This document shows positions 42,360 to 50,236 of a DNA stretch of 64,000 bases, piece by piece. The position numbers and the translations under genes were made by a program. The stretch's first letter is position 1. The number at the start of each line of letters is the position of its first letter. The DNA lies in the IMG/VR virus record IMGVR_UViG_3300038424_000251, positions 62,001-126,000 of that record. One strand, written 5' to 3'. The stretch is from a virus. The notes below the pieces were generated by a model. That model searched no databases. It was not told the DNA's origin and saw only the letters and a program-made list of their open reading frames with translations.

Positions 42360-44207
42360 ATGGAATATCGAGATTTCTTCAAAAATAAAAAGGCAACTGT
42401 GAAAGACATTGAACAACTTCTACCAGAAGGTGTTGACCCAAAAGAATTTCAAAAAGGCATCATTGCTGAATTTAAGCATACCGAAGATGAATTTACCGCT
42501 GCAAAAATTGCAAGTAAAAATCTACAAGAGGATGCAAATTACTATTCTAAAATTCAAGAATCAATCGAAGATGAAGAAGAATGCGTAGGAGAAGGTTGTG
42601 AAGAAGAAGAAGAATGCGCAGAATGTATAGATGATAATGGTGGACTTCCTCTTATGGGTGGTGCTCTAAATATTCCCCATCATGGCCAACCTATTCGCCT
42701 TGGTAAAATTATTCAAGTGGGTAAAGAATTTGGTGGTCCAGCTAGTGGTGAATTATCAGGTATGACTAAAACAGGAGTAACTAAAGACAGGGGTGGTGTT
42801 CCAGCCATTGAACCCGGTGATAAAGAACCTATAACAGCTGCAGGTAAAGGAACTAATAAGAGTTCTATTGCTTCTAAATCTGTTGGTGGTACTGTAGTAC
42901 CGGGAGAAGGTCAGAAACAAGGCGGTCTAAATACTAAAGGAACTATTGCTAGCACACCTAGATTAGATGAAAATAAAAAACAAGTTCGTGAAATTGTCAA
43001 GGAAGTTTTAAAAGAAGTTAGATTTGATGAAAATTCAGGTAAATGGGTAAAAATTGATGAAGGCAAACACAAACCCGGATGTAAATGTGCATTTTGTATG
43101 AATAAAGGAAAATTTGGTAAGAAATCTAAAACGGATAATGAAAAAGAAGATGTTGATGAAAGTACAGTTGATATGAAAATGGGACCATCTTACAAAGTTG
43201 TTCAACCTACATTAGCAAAAACTTCTGAACCAGACTTCTTTGCAAGAACTAATCAGTATGACCCAGAAATAAGTGAAATGTATGATGAAGAAGAAGAATG
43301 CAAGATGAATAATCGTTATGTTGAATTGGCAAATGCACAACGTAATCTTAATGAAAATGAATTATCCGAATTAAAGTCTCTTCGTGAAAAAATTGATAGA
43401 CTGGAAGAAAAGAAAAGAAAAAAAAGATTTCTCAAACAAGCAATCAAAAAATCCCATAAGGGATATTGCACGCCTATGACCAAGCCAACTTGTACCCCAC
43501 ATAGAAAAGCGCTAGCAAAACGATTGAAACCGGGCGGGGACCTTTATCAAAAAGCTCATGGTAAAGAAGAACAGCAAGAAACTTTTAAAAAAACAATGGA
43601 ACCACATTTTGGTTCTGATTGGGCAGAAGAAGAAGAAGAAGAAGGATATGAAGAAGATGAAGGACTTTCTCTTGAAGAAATAGTCAATATGAAGATGGGT
43701 CCAGCCTATAAAGTGGTTCAACCTACATTAGCAAAAACATCTGAACCGGATTTCTTTGCTAGAACAAATGAATACGACCCAGAAGTAAGTGAAGCTATAG
43801 GGGAAGAAGGTGGTGTTGAAAAAGGTCATAAAGGACAAGCTGGATTTAATTTATGGCTATGTCGTGACCCTAAATGTCGCCAAGAAGTAACAGCAAAAGA
43901 AAAACCAGAAGATATTAAATGGAATGATGGTCATGTATGCCGTTTTGAAAAAATAGAAGAAGAATCGGTAGAAGAAGTTGGTGGACAAGCTGTTCAACAT
44001 AGTTCTTATAGAACCGTTGGTCATGGTAATCTTCCACAAAGCGGAAAACAAAGATGGGCTGATGATTTAGATGAAGCAAAAAAAAGAAGTAAAGTAGTTA
44101 AGACCATCCAAAAAGGTATGAAATCAAAAACAGCTACATTTGCTCAAAAATTAAAACACCAACCACCTAAAAAAACAACCAGTGGTGTTCATAAAAGAAA
44201 GCCGTAA
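42360..44207 (+). CDS. Large acidic protein with a 36-residue repeat, probable scaffold or head protein
   Basis: 615 residues. Glu-rich tracts (for example EEEEEEGYEEDEG) alternate with short Cys motifs (CKCAFC about 238-244; CRDPKC later) that could bind zinc. A 36-residue unit starting DMKMGPSYKVVQPTL (271-306) recurs as NMKMGPAYKVVQPTL (443-478) with 32 of 36 identities. A helical segment KKQVREIVKEVLKEVRFDE resembles N-termini of other proteins here. A prohead core or decoration role is suggested by composition only. Confidence 0.55.
   Translation: MEYRDFFKNKKATVKDIEQLLPEGVDPKEFQKGIIAEFKHTEDEFTAAKIASKNLQEDANYYSKIQESIEDEEECVGEGCEEEEECAECIDDNGGLPLMGGALNIPHHGQPIRLGKIIQVGKEFGGPASGELSGMTKTGVTKDRGGVPAIEPGDKEPITAAGKGTNKSSIASKSVGGTVVPGEGQKQGGLNTKGTIASTPRLDENKKQVREIVKEVLKEVRFDENSGKWVKIDEGKHKPGCKCAFCMNKGKFGKKSKTDNEKEDVDESTVDMKMGPSYKVVQPTLAKTSEPDFFARTNQYDPEISEMYDEEEECKMNNRYVELANAQRNLNENELSELKSLREKIDRLEEKKRKKRFLKQAIKKSHKGYCTPMTKPTCTPHRKALAKRLKPGGDLYQKAHGKEEQQETFKKTMEPHFGSDWAEEEEEEGYEEDEGLSLEEIVNMKMGPAYKVVQPTLAKTSEPDFFARTNEYDPEVSEAIGEEGGVEKGHKGQAGFNLWLCRDPKCRQEVTAKEKPEDIKWNDGHVCRFEKIEEESVEEVGGQAVQHSSYRTVGHGNLPQSGKQRWADDLDEAKKRSKVVKTIQKGMKSKTATFAQKLKHQPPKKTTSGVHKRKP
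43170..43277 (+). repeat. First copy of the 36-codon repeat
   Basis: Encodes DMKMGPSYKVVQPTLAKTSE onward to SE, residues 271-306 of the 42360 protein. The second copy is 43686-43793. The four differences are D/N, S/A, Q/E and I/V. Confidence 0.85.
43686..43793 (+). repeat. Second copy of the 36-codon repeat
   Basis: Encodes NMKMGPAYKVVQPTLAKTSE onward to SE, residues 443-478 of the 42360 protein. Differences from copy one are conservative. Confidence 0.85.
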
Positions 44208-44215
44208 TTTTCAAT

Positions 44216-45844
44216 GTGGGTCTTAAAAAATCACAAAAAAATGTAAGTGCTTATCGCTCTCATATGGAGATGCGAGAAGGTCTTAGTTTTAGTGATTATT
44301 TTGATGATTCTGTTCCTTACGAAGTAAAACCTCTTCCTCCGGTTACTCCAACTATGGAAGAAGATGATAATAAGTTTGTTGGACATTCTGATTTTCCTAC
44401 TCAAGCCAAAGATTTATTTAAAGGTCTTTGGGAAACCGAAAATTTATTAAACAGTAAATATGACTCTTTTTGGTTAGATAAAATAGGGAAATTTTATTCT
44501 GCTGGTAGTTCACATTTCCACTGGGCCCAAATGTATTTAAGACAAAATAATGTTGTGCATGGCGAATATACAGTGTCAGAAAAAATGTTTGAGTTGGGAT
44601 TTATTAAAGTTTCATTGTTTAGATTATACAAAAAGCTTAATTTTGAATATGATAGAAAAATAGGTCCTCCAAATTATCGTCAAATGGCAAAATTAAAAAA
44701 TGCAGCAATAGAGTTAGGATATACTTTACATGATACTATAACAAATAAATCAATAGAACTTACAGAGTCACTTTTACTTAAAAATATCTTAAATTGTCCA
44801 AAAACCAATAAATTGATTTTGAAAGAAGCAGCAAGAATTCTATCTCCAAATACACACTACTTTTTGGATCCCCAAGGAGAATTTCACAACGTTGACATAG
44901 AAGGCAGTCATATGAACTGGACTAAAAAATATATGGCTTCTAAAGGACTTACGTATCATAGTGAAGGAAATCCATACGCAGCAGCATTCAAATTAGGATT
45001 AATTAGAATAGTAACTGATGAAAATATGATGGTTATTGACCATTCAAAAGAAGTATTGCCCACCGAACTTCAATTAAAGATATTAAAAGATACGGCTAAA
45101 AAATCTGGGTTAATTCTGTTTGATAATACTCTTAATAAGACTATAAACCTTACAGAATCATCAAATTTACTTGATAATAGAAGGATTAAAGACCTATTTA
45201 TAGAAGGTATGATGCCCGATGACATAGATACATTTAAATCGCACTTGGTACAGTTATTTGCTCATTTACAAAAAGAGTTAAAATTCAAAATTGTTCCAAA
45301 AGTAAAACTGTTGTCAAATGACAAGAATGCTGCAAAAGTTTTAGGCAAAACAGCTTATTATGACCCTGATACTAGAACAATTAATTTATATGTAACCGAT
45401 AGACATCAAAAGGATATTCTTCGTTCTTTTTCCCATGAAACAGTTCATCATTGGCAACATGAGAATGAAAAATTTCAAACGAGTAGAACCGGAGGTAAGG
45501 CTGGTGAAGACCCCCAATATGCTCAACACAATCCTTGGTTGCGACAGATGGAAAAACAAGCATACTTACTTGGTAATATAATCTTTCGTGATTGGGAAGA
45601 CCAGAAAAAAGCTAAAGACCGAAAAAGTGGTAAAAAAATGGTTGAACTGCATGGGAAGAATAATGTATCCAAAGATTCTCATACTCCTATAATGAAAAAA
45701 TATTATCGTCCATCTCACCCCTATAGAAAGCATACAGAAGGTCCGTATCCTAATCCTGAAGGAGATGATGGCGAATGTATTAGTGAAAAAACATATTTAC
45801 TTGGTAAGGAATATCCACGGAAAAAAATGGATTATAGTGGATAA
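44216..45844 (+). CDS. Zinc-metallopeptidase-like protein with duplicated domain
   Basis: 542 residues, GTG start. A zincin motif SFSHETVHHWQHE gives HETVH at 407-411, followed by a Glu-containing helix (EKQAYLLGNIIF) as expected for the third ligand. Two similar segments, IELGYTLHDTITNKSIELTE and KKSGLILFDNTLNKTINLTE, show an N-terminal duplication. It could mature the head or cleave an injected protein. Similar SHE..HH motifs occur in other large phages. Substrate unknown. Confidence 0.65.
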   Translation: MGLKKSQKNVSAYRSHMEMREGLSFSDYFDDSVPYEVKPLPPVTPTMEEDDNKFVGHSDFPTQAKDLFKGLWETENLLNSKYDSFWLDKIGKFYSAGSSHFHWAQMYLRQNNVVHGEYTVSEKMFELGFIKVSLFRLYKKLNFEYDRKIGPPNYRQMAKLKNAAIELGYTLHDTITNKSIELTESLLLKNILNCPKTNKLILKEAARILSPNTHYFLDPQGEFHNVDIEGSHMNWTKKYMASKGLTYHSEGNPYAAAFKLGLIRIVTDENMMVIDHSKEVLPTELQLKILKDTAKKSGLILFDNTLNKTINLTESSNLLDNRRIKDLFIEGMMPDDIDTFKSHLVQLFAHLQKELKFKIVPKVKLLSNDKNAAKVLGKTAYYDPDTRTINLYVTDRHQKDILRSFSHETVHHWQHENEKFQTSRTGGKAGEDPQYAQHNPWLRQMEKQAYLLGNIIFRDWEDQKKAKDRKSGKKMVELHGKNNVSKDSHTPIMKKYYRPSHPYRKHTEGPYPNPEGDDGECISEKTYLLGKEYPRKKMDYSG

Positions 45845-45857
45845 AAAAATTGATAAT

Positions 45858-46322
45858 ATGCTTCTTAATGAAATAGTAAAAGGAGTGATATTGGAAAGAA
45901 AAGCAAGTTCCTTCCTTAAATTTTATCACGAATTGGAAAAAGGATATGACCCTGATGATGCTATTTTGTTTGACTGTTTGATGACTTTAAAAGAATACTA
46001 TGAAGATTATATTGATTGGTATGATAAATATCCAGACAAAAGAAAAACAGATATGGAAGTATATCCACATTTTAAAAAACGACTGGAAGAAATAAATGTG
46101 GCTTTGGAATCAGATGATATAAAGAAAAAAATAATAGCTATTGATAATGGAATTAACCAATGGCATTTAGATTTTCCCGTAGTTTGGCATTTATGGATGG
46201 ATGCTGGTGGTGAGAATGAAGAAGGAAACGAATGGGAACAAGTTAGGGATTTATTAATAAATCTGGATAAATTGCCAAGTGAAAGTCCATATGAAAGAAT
46301 TTATGAACCAACGGCTGTTTAG
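45858..46322 (+). CDS. Hypothetical, probable virion-associated protein
   Basis: 154 residues from the ATG at 45858, which follows the previous stop; an upstream in-frame start (45765) would overlap the previous gene. N-terminus LLNEIVKGVILERKASSF resembles other amphipathic N-termini here. The rest is helical, Trp/Tyr/Asp-rich. No family recognised. Confidence 0.55.
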   Translation: MLLNEIVKGVILERKASSFLKFYHELEKGYDPDDAILFDCLMTLKEYYEDYIDWYDKYPDKRKTDMEVYPHFKKRLEEINVALESDDIKKKIIAIDNGINQWHLDFPVVWHLWMDAGGENEEGNEWEQVRDLLINLDKLPSESPYERIYEPTAV

Positions 46323-46333
46323 GAAATTATTTT

Positions 46334-46756
46334 ATGACCGACTTCAATCAAAGTGAAAATCAGTTGAGTTTGGGATTTGAAGAATATCCAGATTTAAAGA
46401 CTAGCATTATTCCCGACTTTAATCAAGTAATCACCAAGAAAATAGAGACAATCAAAAGTAAGTTTGACCCTTACCAAATAATGATTCAGAAAAAGAAAAT
46501 AAATGATGGTGAAACTGAATATACCACCCCGAAGCAAACTTGGCTTGAAAAAGATATAAAAGTATTAGAAGACTTTTGCGAGCAACATGGGATTATTGGA
46601 TTCAATTGTGGTAGAATGTCACCTATTGCTGCTTTAGCATTTCTTAAGCAAGAACTTGGTATTGTTGATACTCCGTTGAAAGAAAAAATAAACGGTAATA
46701 ATCCAAATTATCCATATACAAATGCAATAAAGAAAAAGATGATTTTGAATAGTTAA
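46334..46756 (+). CDS. Hypothetical protein
   Basis: 140 residues. Preceded by AGGAAATT 8-10 bases before the ATG. A possible helical C-terminal domain contains LEDFCEQHGIIGFNCGRMSP. It ends the plus-strand block, overlapping the convergent patatin gene by 4 bases. Function unknown. Confidence 0.6.
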   Translation: MTDFNQSENQLSLGFEEYPDLKTSIIPDFNQVITKKIETIKSKFDPYQIMIQKKKINDGETEYTTPKQTWLEKDIKVLEDFCEQHGIIGFNCGRMSPIAALAFLKQELGIVDTPLKEKINGNNPNYPYTNAIKKKMILNS

Positions 46757-47649
46757 TCGGATAACACAAATTTTTCCATATCACTGTAGTAATTTTTAAC
46801 CCACTCTTCTCCAACTTTTATTTGCTTATCAGAAAATTTTGCTAAAGAAAAATTTTCTTTTACAGTTGGATTTATACTCAAATAATTTTTTCCAAAAATT
46901 TGTTTCAATTGATAATCGGTTTCTTGTGAACCACTTTCAAACATTACCGAAACAGTTCTAATAATATTCATCAATGCTCCACAATGTATAAAACGAAGAG
47001 GATTCCACCGTTGAGGATATTGGCCGCAATGAAGTGTTAAAATCCTCATATTTTTTACTTTATATTTTAACTTAATAGCATCAGCGTATGTACACATACC
47101 CGGATTATTTGAGTTGGTGTCTCCGCCATCCCAAAATACATTATTACCATCCCTGAATGCTGGAAAATAAAATTGAGCAGAAGATGAAGCTCTAACTGCT
47201 TTCCATAATAAAGTATTATCTCCCTCATACGATTTAAAGAAGAATGGTTCATCGGTTGTCAGATTAAACGCTGGAATTAATATTTCAGTTTTACAATCTT
47301 TGAGAGTTTTATTATCAAATTTTTCTTTCAATAGTTTTTCTATCACTTTATCTGAATACATTGGATAGAAGAATCCAAAAGGATTCCACCATTTTTGATT
47401 ATACCATTTTCTTTTAAAGATTATGGGAGCATCTTCTATAAAAAAATTCATACATTCTTGAGCTGTTTTATCACTTGCTAATAATGCAGCTACTATAGCT
47501 CCAATAGATGTGCCTCCTATCAAATCGAAAATTTCATGGCATTTTTTCCCTGTTTTCTTTTCTAATTTGGCTAATAAACAGCAATACATGTATCCTTTGC
47601 ATCCGCCGCCTTCCAAATTCAAAATCCTTAATATTTTTTTATCTTTCAT
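46753..47649 (-). CDS. Patatin-like phospholipase
   Basis: 298 residues. The oxyanion loop LEGGGCKGY (GGGCKG at 14-19), the nucleophile elbow GGTSIGA with Ser48 and the Asp motif WDGGDTNSNN (Asp174) form the patatin Ser-Asp dyad. Patatins hydrolyse acyl ester bonds in membrane lipids. No signal peptide is present, so action would be inside the cell. Phage copies might aid lysis or envelope disruption; similar enzymes act as effectors in CBASS defence, a different context. Confidence 0.85.
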   Translation of the reverse strand: MKDKKILRILNLEGGGCKGYMYCCLLAKLEKKTGKKCHEIFDLIGGTSIGAIVAALLASDKTAQECMNFFIEDAPIIFKRKWYNQKWWNPFGFFYPMYSDKVIEKLLKEKFDNKTLKDCKTEILIPAFNLTTDEPFFFKSYEGDNTLLWKAVRASSSAQFYFPAFRDGNNVFWDGGDTNSNNPGMCTYADAIKLKYKVKNMRILTLHCGQYPQRWNPLRFIHCGALMNIIRTVSVMFESGSQETDYQLKQIFGKNYLSINPTVKENFSLAKFSDKQIKVGEEWVKNYYSDMEKFVLSD

Positions 47650-47680
47650 TTTAGAAATTTTTGTAATTAAATAACCAAAA

Positions 47681-47708
47681 AACGGATAGAATAATTATTC
47701 TATCCGTT
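47681..47708 (-). terminator. Rho-independent terminator for the minus-strand lipoprotein gene
   Basis: AACGGATAGAAT (47681-47692) pairs perfectly with ATTCTATCCGTT (47697-47708) across a 4-base AATT loop, a 12-bp stem. On the minus strand it is followed by a T run (TTTTTT), a strong intrinsic terminator. Confidence 0.8.
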
Positions 47709-47733
47709 ATTGATTGTTCATTTATTGTTATTA

Positions 47734-48243
47734 TTAGTGTTTTATAATAGATGGTCTTCCTACATATGGTTTTGCAATTCTTAACATAGAAACCGTATTT
47801 GTATTATTACTTGTTCCCAAAGCTTCATCAAAACCAGTTGTAATAGCATCTAAAAATGTTACCGCAACAGCATTACTATTGACCTGACTGATTACATATT
47901 GACTGTAAAATCCATCATAAACTACAATCGTTGAATCTATAGCCAATTGTATCCATTGATTTTTTAAGTTAGGACTAATCGCATTTAAGTCTGATTCAAA
48001 TGTTGAGGGACTTAAATCTTTACCTGTAGCAAAAGTTTTGATAGCCGAATCAGCTAAAGAAAACCACACAACATTATTTGTATTTTGTTGAATAGCATAT
48101 TCAGCCCCCATATAGGCTGCTTGTTGAATTACTACGGCTGCAGCATTGATTTGAGATTGATTGTCCGTGGTTACGCAACCAGTGAAGGTAAATAATCCTA
48201 GAACCATTGCTACTAAACTTATATAAGTTGACATTTTTTTCAT
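47734..48243 (-). CDS. Predicted lipoprotein
   Basis: 169 residues. The N-terminus KKMSTYISLVAMVLGLFTFT ends in a lipobox LFTFTGC, with Cys23 expected to be lipidated. The mature part is helical, Asn/Ala-rich, with no named domain. SD AAGGAAA precedes the ATG. It may act at the outer membrane in superinfection exclusion or lysis, neither shown. Confidence 0.7.
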   Translation of the reverse strand: MKKMSTYISLVAMVLGLFTFTGCVTTDNQSQINAAAVVIQQAAYMGAEYAIQQNTNNVVWFSLADSAIKTFATGKDLSPSTFESDLNAISPNLKNQWIQLAIDSTIVVYDGFYSQYVISQVNSNAVAVTFLDAITTGFDEALGTSNNTNTVSMLRIAKPYVGRPSIIKH

Positions 48244-48285
48244 TTATTTTCCTTTTATTTGTTTGTTTGTTTTTCCTCACCGTTG

Positions 48286-49074
48286 TTATATATCTTTCAC
48301 AACAGTCCAAAAATCAGATGCTAAGTTTTGATTTGTAATATAACTATAAGGCATCATAAAATATCCATTATCATTTAATCCCCAACCAGTTCCCCACGAA
48401 TTTCTAATAAGAAATGTTTGTTGAGTATCATCATATCCGACAGCCATTACAGCATGACCACCAATTGCTTGTTCATTAGGTTGAGGCATCTTTAATATTC
48501 CCGTTGATGCCATTTCCGAAGATTCAAAATAGTCATAAACGTTGAATCCGAACACAAAACATTGACCATTGGCCAAACACGTTTTCATATCAGTTATGGT
48601 ATTTAGAGAATAATAACTGTGAATAACATTTGGTAAAGCATCGGTATAACATTGACTTGAAGGCATCTGAGTAAAATTGGCTTCTATATAAGGCCATTCA
48701 CTTTCAATACAAACGCCTTGGTCGGCTAAAGCTTTTGCTCCATCTCTTAATTCAGCACCAGAATCTTGACTAACAGTTCCTTCAATTACCCTTTCATTGT
48801 AATAAATAAATAGGCGACTTAAATCATTGTATGACCCACTACCATTTTGGTTGTTTTTATTCTCATTATATTGAAGTAATCCTGCCCAAGCATTAGATGT
48901 ACAAGACCCTAATTGTCCTTGGTCTTCAACTGGAGAACACCATTGTATATTACTGACAACAGGCGGTAAATCACGAAACAAAAGTTTTTTTAAACTAACC
49001 ATTCTTCCGAAATGATAATCCCTAACATCATCTTTGGATTTCTTCCAACCATATTTTCTTTGTGTTGTTTTCAT
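48286..49074 (-). CDS. Papain-like (C1A) cysteine protease
   Basis: 262 residues. QGQLGSCTSNAWAGL contains the oxyanion Gln (52) and nucleophile Cys58. GGHAVMAVGYDD gives His207 and IRNSWGTGWG gives Asn225, completing the triad. No signal peptide is visible and there is no long propeptide. It would cleave host or phage protein, or process exported partners. It is rare in phages. Confidence 0.85.
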   Translation of the reverse strand: MKTTQRKYGWKKSKDDVRDYHFGRMVSLKKLLFRDLPPVVSNIQWCSPVEDQGQLGSCTSNAWAGLLQYNENKNNQNGSGSYNDLSRLFIYYNERVIEGTVSQDSGAELRDGAKALADQGVCIESEWPYIEANFTQMPSSQCYTDALPNVIHSYYSLNTITDMKTCLANGQCFVFGFNVYDYFESSEMASTGILKMPQPNEQAIGGHAVMAVGYDDTQQTFLIRNSWGTGWGLNDNGYFMMPYSYITNQNLASDFWTVVKDI

Positions 49075-49110
49075 TTTTATTTTTAACTGATAGTTGTTAT
49101 CATAACTTTA

Positions 49111-49776
49111 TTAGTCTAAATCTAATCTTGTAGCATATGTTTTATATCTGTTTTGACTGCCAAACATGCCAAGGAATCCAGAACCATTACCATATTTGAG
49201 TCCAATATGCGCACCACCTAAGATATCAATTCCAGCTCGGTCAGATGTATTGCATATAGCATATCCAACCCCAGCTTCAAATCTTGACCCTATCACCCAA
49301 TTTTTTTCTTGTCCAGTAAAAGAAAAATTGGCTACTTCACTTCTAGTAAAATTCCATGCTGCACCATCTCCTACAAACGTTCTTACAATTCCTATAAATG
49401 GAATATGATTAGTTATTCCAAATTGCAAGTTTGCATTTGCATCAGCCCAATCTGAACCAATATGATATCCGCCAAAACCAACTGCGGTATGAGTACTGGT
49501 TGGAATGGATAGTAATACTGCTTCAATAGGCTCTTTTGTTTGTGTATTAATACCTCCACCGAATTGAAGATGAGCTTCTCCATTAGTTGTAAATGGTTGA
49601 ATAGTTAAAAATGATTCAACCAAATCAGTACCAAATTTTGACAAATCTGACCCTAACATTTTACTTTTCATCACAACTTTTACTGGTGGAGTATTTGTTT
49701 GCTGTTGAGCATAACCTGAAAATCCTAACGTCAACAATATTGTCGTTACTATAACTAATTTTAGAATCATATACAT
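49111..49776 (-). CDS. Exported beta-rich protein with signal peptide
   Basis: 221 residues. MILKLVIVTTILLTLGFSGYA is a signal peptide, cleaved near A-Q-Q. The mature part is Gly/aromatic-rich (FGGGINTQTKEP, AVGFGGYHIGSDW) with alternating strands, consistent with an outer-membrane or periplasmic barrel. First gene of a minus-strand unit with papain, lipoprotein and patatin genes. Confidence 0.7.
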   Translation of the reverse strand: MYMILKLVIVTTILLTLGFSGYAQQQTNTPPVKVVMKSKMLGSDLSKFGTDLVESFLTIQPFTTNGEAHLQFGGGINTQTKEPIEAVLLSIPTSTHTAVGFGGYHIGSDWADANANLQFGITNHIPFIGIVRTFVGDGAAWNFTRSEVANFSFTGQEKNWVIGSRFEAGVGYAICNTSDRAGIDILGGAHIGLKYGNGSGFLGMFGSQNRYKTYATRLDLD

Positions 49777-49896
49777 GAAATAAATATCAGCACCATAAAA
49801 GAAAACAATTTATTTGTTGATTATATAATATAAATGATGCTTTTCCAATATAAAAACTTGTAATATACACAATCTTAATACATAATGCCAATATTG

Positions 49897-49912
49897 ACAC
49901 TACATATAGTGT
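49897..49912. promoter_or_regulatory. Inverted repeat before the 49916 gene
   Basis: ACACTA-CATA-TAGTGT, a perfect 6-bp inverted repeat with a 4-base centre, 3 bases upstream of the ATG at 49916 and overlapping a TTGACA (49894-49899). It may be an operator in the divergent region. Confidence 0.3.
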
Positions 49913-49915
49913 GAT

Positions 49916-50212
49916 ATGAATAGATTCTATATACAGGATTCAACGATAGGTAAGTTTGTCACCTTCCCAACGGTGCCTGAACTTGTTAAATATTTGAGTG
50001 ATATGATTCCTCGAGCATTTCATATACCAAGGGAGCAATATGTTCAAAATCTTATAGATTTAGGATATGGTTATGATGACCCTGATGGTGCTATGCTTAC
50101 TCGTGCAATATCTGAAGAATTTAATATTGGAGTTATTAGTAAAGACAACATCTACGTAAAAACTGACGTTCACACAGCCGCTGCCTTCCAAAAAGAAGAA
50201 TACGGTGATTAA
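49916..50212 (+). CDS. Hypothetical protein upstream of a helicase
   Basis: 98 residues. TIGKFVTFPTVPELVKYLSD, then RAFHIPREQYVQNLIDLGYG and AISEEFNIGVISK suggest a small alpha/beta protein found next to helicase genes in T4-like phages. No catalytic motif. It is divergent from the exported-protein gene. Confidence 0.6.
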   Translation: MNRFYIQDSTIGKFVTFPTVPELVKYLSDMIPRAFHIPREQYVQNLIDLGYGYDDPDGAMLTRAISEEFNIGVISKDNIYVKTDVHTAAAFQKEEYGD

Positions 50213-50236
50213 CAAGTGTAGGTCATTTGTTAAAGA

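Noticed and set aside
46753-47649. CBASS defence operon suggested by the patatin gene
   Set aside because: No cyclic nucleotide synthase or accessory gene is adjacent; neighbours are an uncharacterised gene and a lipoprotein.
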